Positions 1-13,195 of a DNA stretch of 64,000 nt are shown here, piece after piece. The DNA is from Lutjanus erythropterus (lineage: Eukaryota > Chordata > Actinopteri > Lutjaniformes > Lutjanidae), in NCBI GenBank assembly GCA_020091685.1, contig CM034600.1:37739536-37803535 (forward strand). Reading direction: 5' to 3'. The notes under the pieces were generated by a model. That model saw only the letters and a list, made by a program, of their open reading frames with translations, made no database searches and was not told the origin of the DNA. Every line of letters begins with the position of its first letter. Within the stretch, counting starts at the first letter, position 1. The translations under genes and the position numbers were made by a program.

Positions 1-630
1 TATTTTATTTTGCATCATTGTGGGCCACCTTCTCGACATCAAAACTGATTTCAAATTAAATAGATTAAACAATAACACATAGAAGAGATGATTCCTTGGT
101 GTGTCCAACAAGTGTAGCAAGACGTAAGAAGATGTAAACAGATGGAAACAAGAAAGAAGATGTTACAAGACGAAAACAACATAAGGATACGTTACTAGAC
201 AAAAATGAAGTAACAAAAAACAAAAATGATGTCAAAATATGTAACAAGACAGAAAAATATAACAAGATGTAACAAGATGAAAAAAACGTAACAAAACAAA
301 ATCGATGTAACAATATGTAAATGCAACAAGAAGAAAATGAAGTAACAATGCGTAACGACGAAAACAATGTAGCAATCTGTAACAAGATGAAAAACGTAAC
401 AATATGTAACAAGACGAAAACAATGTAACGATATGTAACAAGATATAACAAGATGAAAACAATGTAAAGGATGCAACAAGATTAAAATCACTTAAAAGAT
501 TTAACAAGACAAAAATTACATAAAAGGTGTAGCAGAAAGAAAAAGAACAAAATAACAAAGAAATAATGTGAAAGAAATAAGAAGACAAAAAAGATGTTAA
601 AGACGTAAGAAGACAAAAATGACGTAATGT
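1..630 (+). repeat. Minisatellite-bearing element, copy A (cut by window start)
   Basis: From about 100 to 625 the sequence is a degenerate tandem array of 13-20 bp units built on TGTAACAAGATGAAAAA. The plus strand is purine-rich. The leader at 1-100 matches the sequence just before the array in the copy at 30.6-32.1 kb (shared words such as GATGATTC and GATTTCAA), so this is the same mobile element with its left end outside the window. No right terminus follows the array, so the copy is truncated near 630. Long open frames on the minus strand are low-complexity translations of the array, not genes. Confidence 0.8.
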
Positions 631-1794
631 GAATATAAACCATTGTTCTCTTCTTACTCCATATTTGTATTGTTTTTGGATCAGCCTGTTCCATGATCGC
701 TGCCTCGTGCGTTGGCCTCTGCTGCACCCTAAAAGGTTGCCAGGTTTGCATTAAAACTTACACAATCATATTTCTGAAATAATACATAACTTCTCAAAAT
801 CTTGAGAAATGCGAGTATTTAATAAAAAAAAAAGTTTTCAGTCATCTGTCTCAGGTCCAAGTCAGTCTTCAAGTCAAGTCACACATACTCTGCCGACTCC
901 TCAGAAAACCCTTAAACAGGGAAAAAAAATGGAATAAACCTCAGTAAGAGCAGCAGAGCAGTGATCCTTAGGATGGACAGACATGCAATAGATTTTGTGT
1001 ATATAGAACAGATCAACAAATCATAGTATGTGAAAATCATGATGACATGTAGATTGTAAACAGACTGTCTGTTGGTCAGTCCACTACTTTTGTCCAGACA
1101 GAAATAATAAAGTTTTGTTCAAACACTCCCCAGAGTCCTGGAATCCTAATGACGTCGGTGATCCCCTGATTTTTCCTGTTGCACCATCAGCAGTTTGACA
1201 TTATTACTTTTTAGTGACGTCTCAACAACCACTGAATGCATTATATTATATGTGCTTCCATCATTAACGCTCCCCTCAGGACGACTTGTAATAACTGGTG
1301 ATCCCTTAACTTTTCCCTCAGGGCCATTATCAGGTCAGAAATTCAATAGAGTGAATTAACAGCGACGTTGCGGGGGTGACATATTTTTGTCAGACAGCGC
1401 GGAGATTAGTATCACCTTGGTTCCCTCAACAAAAAGCCAGATTGATTTTTTTTGAGTGGATGATTTCAGAAAAGCTCTGCGGTAATCACAACTTTGACAC
1501 TTACAAATGTTATTCATCAAGATAACCTTCACAAATGAAAACCACTTTTGAAGCATAAATGCAATCGCCAGAGATAAAAAGCCAACATTAAGCTATGAAC
1601 AAACTACACCACAGATGCATGAATTCAACATCACCATCACTAAGTTACTGTTGTTCAGTGTGATGATGTTCAACTTCCCTGACAACCTCTGTAGTCTTAT
1701 TTAGCCACTAGTTAGCAATCATCTTTTTAAAACACAAACAAGCTCCAAAATTTATGAGTGTGGTATTTACTGATGTATTTTAAGTTACAGAAAA
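631..1794. other. Intergenic, no gene seen
   Basis: Unique-looking AT-rich sequence. I see no splice-flanked coding exon, no RNA gene and no clear repeat termini. Confidence 0.5.
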
Positions 1795-1980
1795 AATCAT
1801 GACCTGGTTACTTAAGATAATCTACAGACCTTGTTGTGAGCAGTTTCATCTTCTTCTTCTTTTATCTTTCTAGTAGAAATAAAGTACTTCTGGCAGATTC
1901 TACTGCAGAAATAAAGTAGTTTCTACATAAAACTGCTCATAACAAGGTCTGTTGATTATCTTCAGTAACCAGGTCGTGGT
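1795..1980. repeat. Foldback element (about 50-bp inverted arms)
   Basis: The arm at 1795-1848 (containing ACCTGGTTACTTAAGATAAT) is repeated inverted at 1929-1980 with only a few mismatches. The loop is about 80 bp and contains a pyrimidine-rich TTCTTCTTCTT run. This is the shape of a small foldback MITE. I could not assign a superfamily. Confidence 0.75.
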
Positions 1981-2009
1981 TGTTTGGAAAGAGATGCTCG
2001 TTTTGAATT

Positions 2010-2122
2010 TTTCAAATATTTGTTTTGGGTCTGTTTTGGGTCTTTGAGCACCTCAGGGCACCTTTATGGCTGATATCTCTAAAACTGAAATATTTACTTT
2101 TGATTTGGGAGTGAACTGAAAA
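2010..2122 (+). repeat. Fragment of the repeat family seen at 60.1-60.4 kb
   Basis: The words GATATCTC, TTTACTTTTGATTTGG and GAGTGAACTG match the right end of the element at 60121-60440. Only that end is present here. Confidence 0.5.
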
Positions 2123-3010
2123 TAGAAAGTGGTGTTGGCATTTACACCGCAAGTAATACTGGCAGTGATATTGAGAGGTAATTGAAAGTTATATTGCAAC
2201 AGATAATGGATGTAAAAATAGCACATGGTATTAAACTTGTTGTATCATTGTAAATGATAATAATAGTGAAAAAGTAAAATTGCACATGACAGTGAAAGTA
2301 ATAATACTGGTACAGTAACACTAAACCAAGATGGATTACACAGTAAACATTATACCTGCTAAACATCAGCGTGTTAGGATTGCCGCTGTGAGCATGTTAG
2401 CATTCTCATTCATTATTTGGCTCAAAGAACTGCGGAGCCTCAGGCCGTGTTCACACAGCCAACAGCACTGCATGAAGAAGACGCAGCATCCTCATCATCT
2501 GAATGGGGCCCTGGTGTTGGCTCAGTACGGCTGCTGACGGAGAGAGAAACTTTAACGAAAAGACCCGTGCAGTATCACTGATATTCAAATATGGGTATTA
2601 ATTATCTGAAGAATGGAGCTGAATCATCAGCTGAGGTCAGAATTAAGGTTCAGATGGACTCAGTGGGAGCAGGTGGGCTTCAAGGGAACATCAGGGAAAT
2701 TATGGTTAAAAGACAGAACATCACAAGACATTAAAAAATGAAATAAATCTATATATGATTCACTAACATAACATGAAAAGTATAAATTGCTGTGCTCATT
2801 TACATGTGATTTGTTGCTCAAGTCCACTTTAAGCCTACTTGGTAAAAACGCTGATTAAAAAATAGAGATAGATACACACTACATGTTCTGTTTAACAGTA
2901 TTATACTACAGACTGTTGACAAAAATGTAAATTATACATGCTTTTCATACTTTATGTCATTGAAAAGAAGCATACAACGCAATTCTGAAAAAAACCCATT
3001 TAATCCTACC
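2123..3010. other. Intergenic, no gene seen
   Basis: AT-rich sequence with no coding signal above chance. The short open frame starting at 2331 has no splice context or recognisable motif. Confidence 0.5.
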
Positions 3011-3092
3011 TATGTATATATATATGTGTGTATATATATGTGTGTATATATATATATATATACACTCATATACATACATATGCCTACATGTA
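3011..3092 (+). repeat. TA/TATG microsatellite
   Basis: Run of TATATATG/TGTGTATA units ending in TACATACATA. Simple-sequence DNA, likely polymorphic in length. Confidence 0.9.
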
Positions 3093-3224
3093 CAGACTAA
3101 TCCTTCATACTTTATATTCCAATCTATTGAACCATTAATTAATTATCTTATTATTTTATCCAGTGTATATTATAACCCATTAACTTTTTGTAGGTTAGCT
3201 CTATCCCCTGCTAAAATCTTATGC

Positions 3225-3358
3225 ATAGTCTTGGGTTGTGGACAAAACAAACTGATCAACATTTTTCACCATTTTCTGACATTTTACAGACTTGAAAACT
3301 AATTGATTAATTGAGAAAAATTAACAGATTAATCAAAATAATTGTTAGTTGCAGCCTT
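3225..3358 (-). repeat. Fragment of hAT-like repeat ending GTTAGTTGCAGCC
   Basis: GGGTTGTGGACAAAACAA followed by TTTTCTGACATTTTACAGAC and a terminus TTGTTAGTTGCAGCC. The same ordered words occur at 21.8-22.1 kb and, in either strand, at several other places in the window. The family is a common percomorph short element (recognised from general knowledge). Confidence 0.7.
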
Positions 3359-6300
3359 AATCACAATATTTTTGACCAACTACATCAATATTGATATCAC
3401 AACAATATTGTAATAGTAACAATTTACTTAATGCAGCCTTTAAAACCAGGAAAAGACAGCACTTATGCCATATCATGATATCACAATATTCAAGATTTAA
3501 GATGATGTCTAGTCAGATATCACAAGATCAATATTATATTGACATATCGTCCAGCTCTCGTGCCGTGTTTTTGTGTCTGCAGCCTTCAGACTCACAGATC
3601 TACTGCTCACTGTCACAGTGCCATGCGTTAAAACACCTGAACATTTTTATTTGATGATTCCTTTTTATGATAGAGAAGATTTAATGAAGTCAGAGGCTTC
3701 AACCACACACACAGAGTTAAAAAGGTGCTTGATGTACGTCACACTCCTTCACTTTCATGATGTACAAGCCTAAATGGAGCGCTGATTCTGTTGTTAAATG
3801 ACCCTCTGTGGGCTTCCACCAATTGTCCAGTTTCACAGGATAGACTTCCTATTAAAACGCAGCAGCTGGAAAATGAGCAATCTGAGCGAGGGAGCCCAAG
3901 TGAGACATTAATGTGGAGGGAGGGAAAGAGAAATGGTTTGCAATTTTCTTCTCCCACCTAAGACACACACTTTACACGAAAAAACACACATCAATCTCTC
4001 TGCACAGAAACCTATAACTTGTTTTTAGATCTATAGTGGTTGAACCATAGAGACCATGGAACCGTATGATATAGCAGCTATTGAACAGATGTTCAGACAG
4101 GCTCTCTGACATGTTTGTTTCTTTAGATTTTATCACTAAATATAAGTCATACCTCAGCACTAATGTTGAGAAGCCTCTCAGGTCACAGCTGGTAAATGTG
4201 TGCGAGCGGCTAATTCACTACGTTATGCAAGCTGCATACGTTCACTATATCCAATAAACAAAATAAACTTACAAAGTGTCAAGAAATTGAATATTCTCAC
4301 ACTTATTTTCCTGGAGAAATACAGCCGTACACCTGCTGAATTTAAGTTTCCTTCTTTTGCCGAACTAAGACAAGCTTAATTGGCTCGTTAAATTCTTGGA
4401 AAATTCTCACCAAAACCATCTTTGTTAGTCTGCCCACTCTTCCAATAACCACCAACTCTGGTTTGGCCCTTAACTCACCGTGTGAAAAGAGTGCAAGGAG
4501 TCTAATTTTGCAGCCTGTTTACTTCTCACTCCTCACCCTGCTCACACTGGTTTGGTGAGTGGGTGTGTATTGTGTTGCTGGATGAGAGTGCAGCGTGGAG
4601 CAGCACCTGTCACTCTGTAGACCAGTATATGAGCAAAATAAAATGACAAATACCACCAGAAAAGTCGGCCCAAAAAAGCGGCCAGCAGTGGATTCAGCCC
4701 ATTGTCGATAGATGATGTATTCGTCCAATCACCCAACCCTAAGACACATCACCAAACGTGCCAAGTCAACATTAAAGCAACTCTCGCTCTACATGACTCT
4801 GGCTGCAGGTAGCCTTCAGTTAGGTAGTAGCCACAGTAAACACAGATAAAATGCTGAGCTAAACAGTCTAAAGTGCATGCGTATTTCAGAACGTCCAGAA
4901 AAAAAACATTTGTGTGTAAACAAGAGAAGCATGTGGTGACACATGGGACGTGACTTTTGGTGAAGTCACGACCTGTGAGACATGACTTCACCATCTGGGG
5001 AAAATAAATCATGCATGAGACACACAAGAAGAGAAGTGGTTGCTTCCCGGCCTGACCTTTAGTGTGGTATTTGGTGGTATTAATAATTGTTGAGGCAGAA
5101 GTACGCCATTTATGTTTATCAACTTTAGAATGACCATAACCTGCAGCAGCTTGAACTTCGCTGCAGCTGCAAAGTTGTGATAGTTTACAATCCATCATAT
5201 TATAAACTAACACAGTTCGTTACAGCAAGTCATTCAGTTTAGCTGAGACAGATTCAACATCCTTGTTCGCATTCAGAGCCGACTGGTGCACGAGCCCTGC
5301 AAACGGCTGCACTGTGTGCGTCAGATCCAGCAGACCTAATATGTGATCACAAAGTTAAAAAGCAAAGCTGTAAAAGAGTTCTCACTCACTTGATGTTAGT
5401 TTTCGGATGGATTCTTGGTAAGACTTTGACCGTCTTTCTTCAGTACTCTGTGGGGTGCATTTCACCATGTGGCTGCTTCTGCCAGTCGGCTGTTTAACCC
5501 AGAAATATTCAGGATAAAGTATAATTCCAGTGTTCTTGCATGTGGGAACAAACAACTGTGGCACATTTTATCCCTCGTGCACAACGCTGGGATGATATGG
5601 ACATGTTATAATATTGAGCACAGTTAAGACTAATCAGGTGAACGTTAAGCCACACTTGAAGCCTGATGAACAACTAATATAGTGGGTTCATGTGAGACAT
5701 GACGTTACTTTTTGTGGCACTTCGTACTGCAGCAGCTCAGCTGGTTTTGTTGTTAAATTAAAGCCTCTCTGCTCTGCTGGTTGTGTCTGCTGCTGCTGGA
5801 TGTAAATGTACTGACAGACCTGTTTTACTTATATTTATATACTTTGGGTTTTCTGCCAAATAAACGCAGTCGAGATGCCTAATCCAGCCTCTGTCTAACT
5901 CTGAGAATGAATCACATTACATGTACTAATTAACCTACATTATGGGGCGGACTCCTCCTCACAAAAGGATTACACCTCATTTTCATTCCTATTTGGGGCC
6001 AATAAAGATTTTTTTTTTTCTAATTAGGCAGAATCATGTTTTGAGCATCCTTTATATGCTTCATTATTTTGTTATATTGTGATAGAATAGTCACAGGGAA
6101 AATTAAAAAAAAAAATACCGTGATATAAATTTAGGTCAGGTTTACAAACTCACTCTCTGACAAAACCACAGACTGTGGAGGCAAAAACAAAGTATGTTGG
6201 CATGGAAACGCACCAGTGTCAACTGAAAATGATATTGGTCCTGAGTGATGGGTTGGGGAAAACCAAATGCCTCCTCCCTCAGGGAAATTGGCAAGATTGG

Positions 6301-7275
6301 AGGCAACGTCAGACTGAATATGTAAATTGAGTGTAACGAGTTGCTAATTCAGTCTGATGTCAGGTTAGAGGGCTGCGCGACGCGTCGGGTCACTGACCCA
6401 GCTGCTGTATTTGACGAGCTGGATGTAAGAACGCTTTATGAGGGGAGGATAATAGAAATTTTTGGGAGAGCGAGCAAATATATTTCAGCTCTTACTCATC
6501 CCAGATAATTTATTTCATTGTTCTTTTTTTCTCAAAAATAAAATATAAGAAAAGTTCAAATGGTTTCATCAAAGACAGGTCATAAAGGTGAATTAGCAAT
6601 CCTGCCTTTGTATCAGGGCTTTATAGATCATCAAAATCAACTGGCAGGACGGACCAATGTGTCGGTTTTCATTACAGAAAAGCTGTGAATCTTTTGTTAG
6701 TGGTGGCTGAAAATGATTTTCCATCAGTCTGCAGCAGCCTCCTCTTTCATTTTCCTCTGTGTCATAACAGACGCAGCACACAGCTTGTCCCCACGCTGGG
6801 CTTTAATATAACAGTGTTTTGATATTCAGCGCTGTTCATTGGAGCAGCCGTCTGGAGTAAAGGTCTCCGGCACACCTGGCCGCGTGACTCGAGCATCATT
6901 AAATTGATTATGAGGGACAGCCAGACATCTGATCTCATCCAGAATCACAATCAACTCAACACGATGCAAAAAAATACATTTAGGGAAAAACATTATGGTG
7001 GATGTTTATTTGCATTGTTATCCTAAAGTCACAGTTTGTTTGACAAATAATGTTGCAAGTATTTTGTCGTTTCCTGTTGCATGGCTAAAACTTTATATGA
7101 AAGGGTGTTCATAAGACTGTTATGACACTTGTCCACAATGACTGGATGATTTCCAGCATCACATATCTGATTCTGTGCCCATCATATTCACACGCTTACT
7201 CGGCACGATGGTCACGTCGTGCACGCAGCAGACATGCTGACCGTAATGTCACAGCCACAGCAGCGCTGATCACAG
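3359..7275. other. Intergenic, no gene seen
   Basis: About 3.9 kb without a supportable exon. Moderately complex stretches at 4190-4520, 4750-5220 and 6300-6440 look less repetitive than their surroundings and could contain conserved noncoding sequence. That is a guess which needs alignment. Confidence 0.4.
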
Positions 7276-7296
7276 CCACACACACACACACACACT
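7276..7296 (+). repeat. CA microsatellite
   Basis: Short (CA)n run. Confidence 0.85.
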
Positions 7297-7872
7297 CAGA
7301 CACATCCTTGCAAGAAGTCGGTGTCAGCGATAGTTTCCAAAAACAGGATAAAGAGAAGACTGACAAAGAGACAGAGCAGCTGATGGTGTCTCCAAACAGC
7401 TGTAAACTTTCTGGCTCTTCATGCTAATGTTAAAATGAAAAATGAAAAAATATGATGCATCTCCTCAAACATTTTCTCATTCAGACTCGTTTAACTTCTG
7501 CTCCTGTTTTTTTCTCACTGCAAAGCTTCACCATAGCAAACTGTTGCACCGTGTCAGTCTGATCTTAATATAAAAATATAACAAGGCCTGGCTGTAACCT
7601 GGAGGGCTTTTGGAGAAAATGTAAAACAGTATTTAATAAATATTTAAATAGTCAATGTTTTATTATGAACATCAAATTGAATTTTAAAAGAAAAGTTGCA
7701 AAATTGGAATCAGTGCATCTCTAATTACAACTTAACATGACATAACAACAACAACATAACATTGTGAACACGCCACAGCAGACCTAATTATATAACTTAT
7801 AGAAACTATTTAACCTTGAGTTTTATCATTACATTGAGCTGTCATATGTGATTAACTGACAGGATTAGAGAA

Positions 7873-8152
7873 TAGGGCTGCTCAGTTAATCACAGTTGCA
7901 GTGAAACGGCAGTGTTGCCAAGTGCTATATCCAAATTGCAGAAAGAATTGCACTTTTTTGAAAAAGGAAAATGTTCATTATAATGAAGAACTGTGGTGCT
8001 GCAGAGATGCCGTGGTCTAACAATCTTGAAAGAAGACATGTTTGTTAGGTACAGACCTCAATAAATATCACATCATAATGATTTTAATAGTTTTTCATGA
8101 AACATGAAAACTGATCATTTCCACTGATCGCATCGCAAATCATGCAGCCCTA
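7873..8152. mobile_element. hAT-like MITE, copy 1 (TAGGGCTGC termini)
   Basis: Begins TAGGGCTGC and ends GCAGCCCTA, giving inverted termini. The interior (ATATCCAAATTGCAGAA, CAGACCTCAATAAATATCAC, TGATCATTTCCA) matches the copies at 18780-19135 and 49290-49615. There is no transposase frame, so it is non-autonomous. Its target duplication is not recognisable. Confidence 0.8.
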
Positions 8153-9700
8153 GTATGAAATACACAATAACTAGCATAGAAAGTAAGCAGGTTACCAGTG
8201 CAGATGCCTTACATTGATACTGCACCATCAGGACGTAGTATGAAACTGGGATACAGCTACAGAATTTATTCTTCACAAAGTGACGTATTTGTGATGTTAT
8301 GTCATCCTGACAGTGATGTAAACATCTAGAAAGAAACACCCTTGTAAGTTTGAAGCAACTACAGTCTGAAAAATTAAAAAGTAAAACTTTATTTATTTTG
8401 TGCCTTTGTAACGGACTTGAGGTCGCAGTGATGATGTATAGTGTCTCTGCTCCACATGGTAAAGGATAATTATAATGGAGAACGGGAACATGGCCAGAAG
8501 AGAAAACCGGCTTTATCTTTGTGAAGGTAATATTCTGCTAGTTTGTCTGAAACGGGAGGAAGGTCACGCAGACAAATAGAAACTCTGAGAAGAATAACGA
8601 GAGCGAACAGGAGAGAAAGAGGTTACTTTGAGCGGAGATAGAGTGGAAAACCAACCGTCTTCATTCAGCATTGAGGACATGAACTGTTGTTGCTGCCAGA
8701 AAACATCCATTTGATAAAATGAAACACATCGATCTGGGAAATTTGGACAACAGACATTTTTTTTTTCTTTTCCCCATGAATAAAAATCAGTGTAAATGTC
8801 CAGGTAGTGTGTACAGAGAACACAGGGGAGAAAACAAGTTTCTGTGGGAGAGATCAGCTGCCAAAAGGAATCACTGTCTATCTCACAAAAGAAGATATTT
8901 TCTGAAACAGTAAGCCTTTTATTTAATTTACACTCGATCCATACCCATTGTTCTGTTTCAGCACATTTATACTACAGCAGATTAAGAGAGTATCAAGGCT
9001 TTCCAGCGTATTCACTGGGGACTTCAAGCTGAGCCAGCAATATTCCACCGACTTCATATATCAGCACAGTGTGCAGCATTTTAAAAGAACTACTGTGTCT
9101 CTGGACGTTCAGAAAGCTTCTCAAATTAAAAAGACAGAGACCAGCATGAGCAGGTTTGCTCGGGGCTGAATTATATCGTTAGCGGCCACTCGGTGTGATT
9201 CATAGATCACCGTTTGTTTGTCGTAGCAGATGCTGCTCGTCTCCCAGGGCTCTCGCCAAACATGCGACATGTGAAGAAAGACCCCGAAGTAAACACAGCA
9301 TCTTCGCAGCTACCACAGAGTACGATGAAAGGAAATGATGGATTCATGGATGCTCCCTGAGGGGCCACAGTTTTCCACTTAATGATGGTATTATAGCAGC
9401 TGGTGGTAAAGCCCTGGCATGAATTACAGTATTCACAGCAGATAAAACAGAAGTCACATTATACCTGGAGTCTAGAGCCTAAAAATATGGAAATACTGAC
9501 ACATTATCATGTTGTTTAGTAGTTTTATTTATCTGCAACCAGGACTGTTTTCTACCTGGAATACTGCCTCCAAGTTATTTTATATATTTATATTGTGATT
9601 AGGGTTGATTATCAAACGCAAGGCAGTTTTATTTATAACAGACATTGCATTTATCTTGTGAGGCAGCTGGATTCGCAAGATCATAGGATCACATGAGAGT
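8153..9700. other. Intergenic, no gene seen
   Basis: Short overlapping open frames at 8.7-9.2 kb show no protein motif and no consistent splice sites. I see nothing else. Confidence 0.45.
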
Positions 9701-9707
9701 CCATCTT

Positions 9708-10345
9708 TGCCAGGCTTCAAGTTATCCGTTTGTGTTTGTGCCAATCAGCATCCTCAGAGGAGCCACTGGCAGCTGCAGGTGTGGTTTTAGGTGTGACAAC
9801 AGCGAGAAGCGTCCATGGAAACATCTCGTCTTGAACAAACGGTGGTGGCTCCTGAAGAGGTTCTGTTCTGTCGCATCTCAAGTGAAATCCCGACCACGAC
9901 TTCATGCATTTTCACTGGTGGCCGTTAAAGAAACGCATCATAATATTGTGATATTTATTGAAACTTTGGCGATATCTGATGTCTTATCTTCTACACCGAT
10001 GCAGCTCTGGGTCTGCCTGTCTGTGTGTCTGTGTTGATCGGCTGTTTCTCATGATTTCTAACCAATCAGATAGAGCTGGGGGCGGGACATTGAGCCAGAC
10101 TACAGAGTGTAGTAGTGTGTTAATATGCTTTTTTTTAATATGTTTTCGCTCCTCCTCTGATTAGGGTGACTTTATCTGATTGGATGAAGGTAGCCTGTGT
10201 TAGACGTAACAGATGGTTCATCCAATCAACTACCAAGGTTTTTTTTTTGGTTTTTTTAAGCGCCTGCCCCTTTCCAAACAGTTTCTATGGACGGCTTCCC
10301 AGATGGTTCTGTGTAACAAACCATCTGGCGTGTCAGGTTAATGTT
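9708..10345 (+). repeat. Interspersed repeat, inverted relative of 35.5-35.8 kb
   Basis: The stretch from CAGGCTTCAAG through CACTGGCAGCTGCAGG, GTGGTTTTAGGTGTGA and GCGAGAAGCGTCCATGGA to GGTGGCTCCTGAAGAGGTT is found inverted at 35697-35835. A second shared block, GTGTTAGACGTAACAGATGG (10199-10218), matches inverted sequence at 35527-35570. The 35-kb copy sits inside an element with terminal inverted repeats; this copy lacks those ends and carries extra sequence around 10.0-10.15 kb. Confidence 0.75.
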
Positions 10346-12300
10346 TCGTACCCGGAGGTAGATTCAAGGTGCCGCACAGACAAGTGCCAACAACACAGTT
10401 CAAGTTAAAACAGCTAGAAGAGGTCAATCGGCAGAGTGCAGATCCCCGCAAGGAAACAGATGGCGAAGCACCTACTGCAATGCCACCACACCTGCCAGAT
10501 GCAACCAGCAGGGATTTGAAAAGTTCAGCCAACATTAGCATGACGATGAGTCTGGCAGACAGTAACCAACCATATATATTAAATAGAATTTCAACCTCTT
10601 TAACATATCTGTTATCAGTTGTTATGTATTGTTTGTTTAAGTGTAAATGTACATGTGTCTTCTTGTCCAACTCTACAAGAAAAGAAATCAGCATGTTTCC
10701 CAGAACATCTAACCAACTAGCTACATTCAGTTTACTATCATTTAGCTCCATCCACTGCACTCTTCTTTATATGTTCTTAATGAAGCGAGTTTCAATTAAT
10801 CTAATCAGCTGAAATAGCAGCTTAAAAATTCAACTGATGAAGTGAAATCAGAATTTACTGCAGCCTTCTGTACCAGCCCTCATCAGGGCATCATGTGAGG
10901 TTACAATACACCGAAGGCTGTCACAGATGGAGGTTTAAGTGCAGGGATGTCAGCTTGTTGTGACGAAAGCTCGTTAATCCTAATTAGTGCCCTTCACTAA
11001 TGAAGCCATTAGCCCTGTTGTTTAGCCAGAGGCTCAATGCTTCCTGCTGCTGCTGCTGCAGATGCACTTGTTTTTTATCTTGTTCTGTTTTACCGTCACT
11101 AGTGGTTTTTAATAGACAATAAATGTCAGCACCATGCACTTTAATATGGCAAATAAGGTCGTTTATAAACAACTTTAACGAATTATATGTACATTCAGTT
11201 TTACTTCAGTCACAGGGCTTGAGCCTCGTTCCACTTCAGCTGATTGAATTTCACATGCAGGCAGCACAGCCTGTGTGTTCATCCTTTTGAAACTGCATCC
11301 CAGAACCACAGATTGATTCTCGAATTAGGCGATACTTCCAAAGAGCAAGTTTTGTAGCTGAGGTTTGCAAGGACGTCTGTTTGTACTCGAGCGGAGGGCG
11401 ATGGTTGGCCTGAAGGCTGAATACTTATTAATCTGTGGGGAACACAAAATGCTAATGAATGAAAAACTATCTTGGCGGTGAATCTGCCCGTGCTGCACAC
11501 TGCCGGAAAGCCACTGGATGAATTATTTGGTAATCGAGCATCATCATGAAGTGGCAGAGAGAGCCACGCCACAGCACAACACAAAGTCAAATAATTCATG
11601 AGTAAATAATTCAGTAATCTTTATGTAACCATGTCATTTATGATGTTCCCACTGCTCTTCAATAAAAAGCACTTAAAATACTTTTATGTAATAAAAGATG
11701 GATCTCTGTCCCATTATTGCATCTTCACTGTAGAAGAAACTACTGCTGCAAATACAGAAAACACAACAGAAATGTGCAGCTGATACAGAAAAGTTGCACA
11801 GAATACATTCAGGGGACACTAAAAACTGATGAATAGTCTTTCTTAGCAGGCTTTTTGTGTTGCTTATTGTCTGCAATAATATCTAAAACATGCAATCAGA
11901 CTTGTGGGTCATCGACTCCTGAACATCTGTCTCAAGACCGCTTTTTGAAATCTGGGCCTTGTCTTGGTATCGACTGCATTTTTTTTCCCGTCTTGTCTCA
12001 GCCTCAGAGAAAGAGGCAAAGTTGCCAGGTCTGTGTGACAAAACCAGCCCCAAACCAGCTTCATGGCCAACAAAACCGGACCAGAACCAAACCAACTGCC
12101 AGCACTCAGGATCTTCTACTGCCAAACCATATACACCACTTCTAAAGTGGAGATGGAATGAAAAATGTCTTTTAAAACCTTTTCGATGACATCCCCAGTG
12201 TCGCTATTTAGCAATTTATGCAAAAAATCAATTTATTTGTATTTTTATGTAAAAATCATGGAAATTCTGTGCAGTTTTTCAAAATATGATGCATGCTTAC
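10346..12300. other. Intergenic, possible noncoding conserved blocks
   Basis: No exon supported. 10850-11600 is balanced in composition and free of recognised repeats, with homeodomain-like TAAT cores. It is a candidate regulatory tract only. Confidence 0.35.
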
Positions 12301-12304
12301 ATAA

Positions 12305-13195
12305 GTTAGTGGTATTATTAGTAGATCGGCAGATGAAGACCGAAGTGGGCCAAGGTGGAGTGTAGGTGTGTAAGAGTTCTGTGAGATAGACAGGTGACAG
12401 GTTATGAAGGGCTTTAAAGGTTAGCAAAAGGATTTTGAAGTTGATGCGCTGTGATACAGGGAGCCAGTGTAACTGAATAAGCAGAGGAGTGACATGTTCA
12501 GTGGATTTTGTGCGGGTAATGATCCGTGCTGCAGAGTTTTGGATGAGTTGAAGTCGGTGGATGAGTTTATTAGGGATACCAGTTAGGATTGCGTTGCAGT
12601 AGTCCATGCGTGAGATGACCAGGGCATTGACAAGGATCTCAGTAGAGTGCTGTGTGAAGGCAGGGCGTAGTCTGGAGATGTTTCGTAGATGGAAAAAGGC
12701 AGTCTGTGATACATTGTTTATATGGCTGGAGAAGGAGAGGGTACTGTCCATGATAACACCAAGACTCTTGACTTGTGTGGAGATGGGTATGGGAGCATCA
12801 GCTATGGAAAGAGAGTGGATGTTTATTTTTGAGAGTGTGGATTTGGTTTGTGGTTACGTAGAGCTGTGTGTCATCAGCGTAGGAATGAAAATGAATACCA
12901 TAATGCTGGAAGATATTGCCAAGAAGGAGGAGGTAGATGATGAACAGGAGGGGCCCCAATACAGAACCTCGTGGAACTCCGTGATGGACTGTGGTGCTTT
13001 GTGATTTATAGTTCTGAATTTGTACAAATTGGGATCTGTCAGAAAGGTAGGATGTAAACCATTTGAACACAGTGCCCTTGATTCCAATATTGGCAAGACA
13101 GTCCATGAGGAGTTGATGGGATATGGTATCAAAGGCAGCAGTGAGGTCTAGAAGGATGAGGAGAGAGAGCTGACCGGAGTCAGCTGCCAGAGAAA
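12305..13195 (-). pseudogene. LINE reverse transcriptase fragment (L2/CR1-like), frameshifted
   Basis: On the minus strand the sequence encodes the C-terminal half of a non-LTR retrotransposon reverse transcriptase. In order from 13195 downward: LDLTAAFDTISHQLL, then WFTSYLSDRSQFVQI, then GVPRGSVLGPLLFIIYLL, then the catalytic box YADDTQLYV, then a post-RT region with [40 protein letters not shown] and [13 protein letters not shown]. The reading frame shifts near 12.83 kb, between the YADD segment and the MDSTL segment, so the copy is dead. The 5' end (endonuclease and N-terminal RT) is missing, as is usual for truncated LINEs. The motif set resembles the fish L2/CR1 or Rex1 groups; I cannot separate them by eye. 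Confidence 0.9.

Noticed and set aside
65-590. Long minus-strand open frames rich in Phe, Leu, Cys, Tyr
   Set aside because: They translate the TGTAACAAGATG minisatellite in three overlapping frames; the same happens in the arrays at 15.5-16.4 and 30.9-31.8 kb. No start context, splice sites or family match.
9693-10037. 114-residue plus-strand open frame
   Set aside because: It lies in a repeat that recurs inverted at 35.7 kb, where the frame is not conserved.
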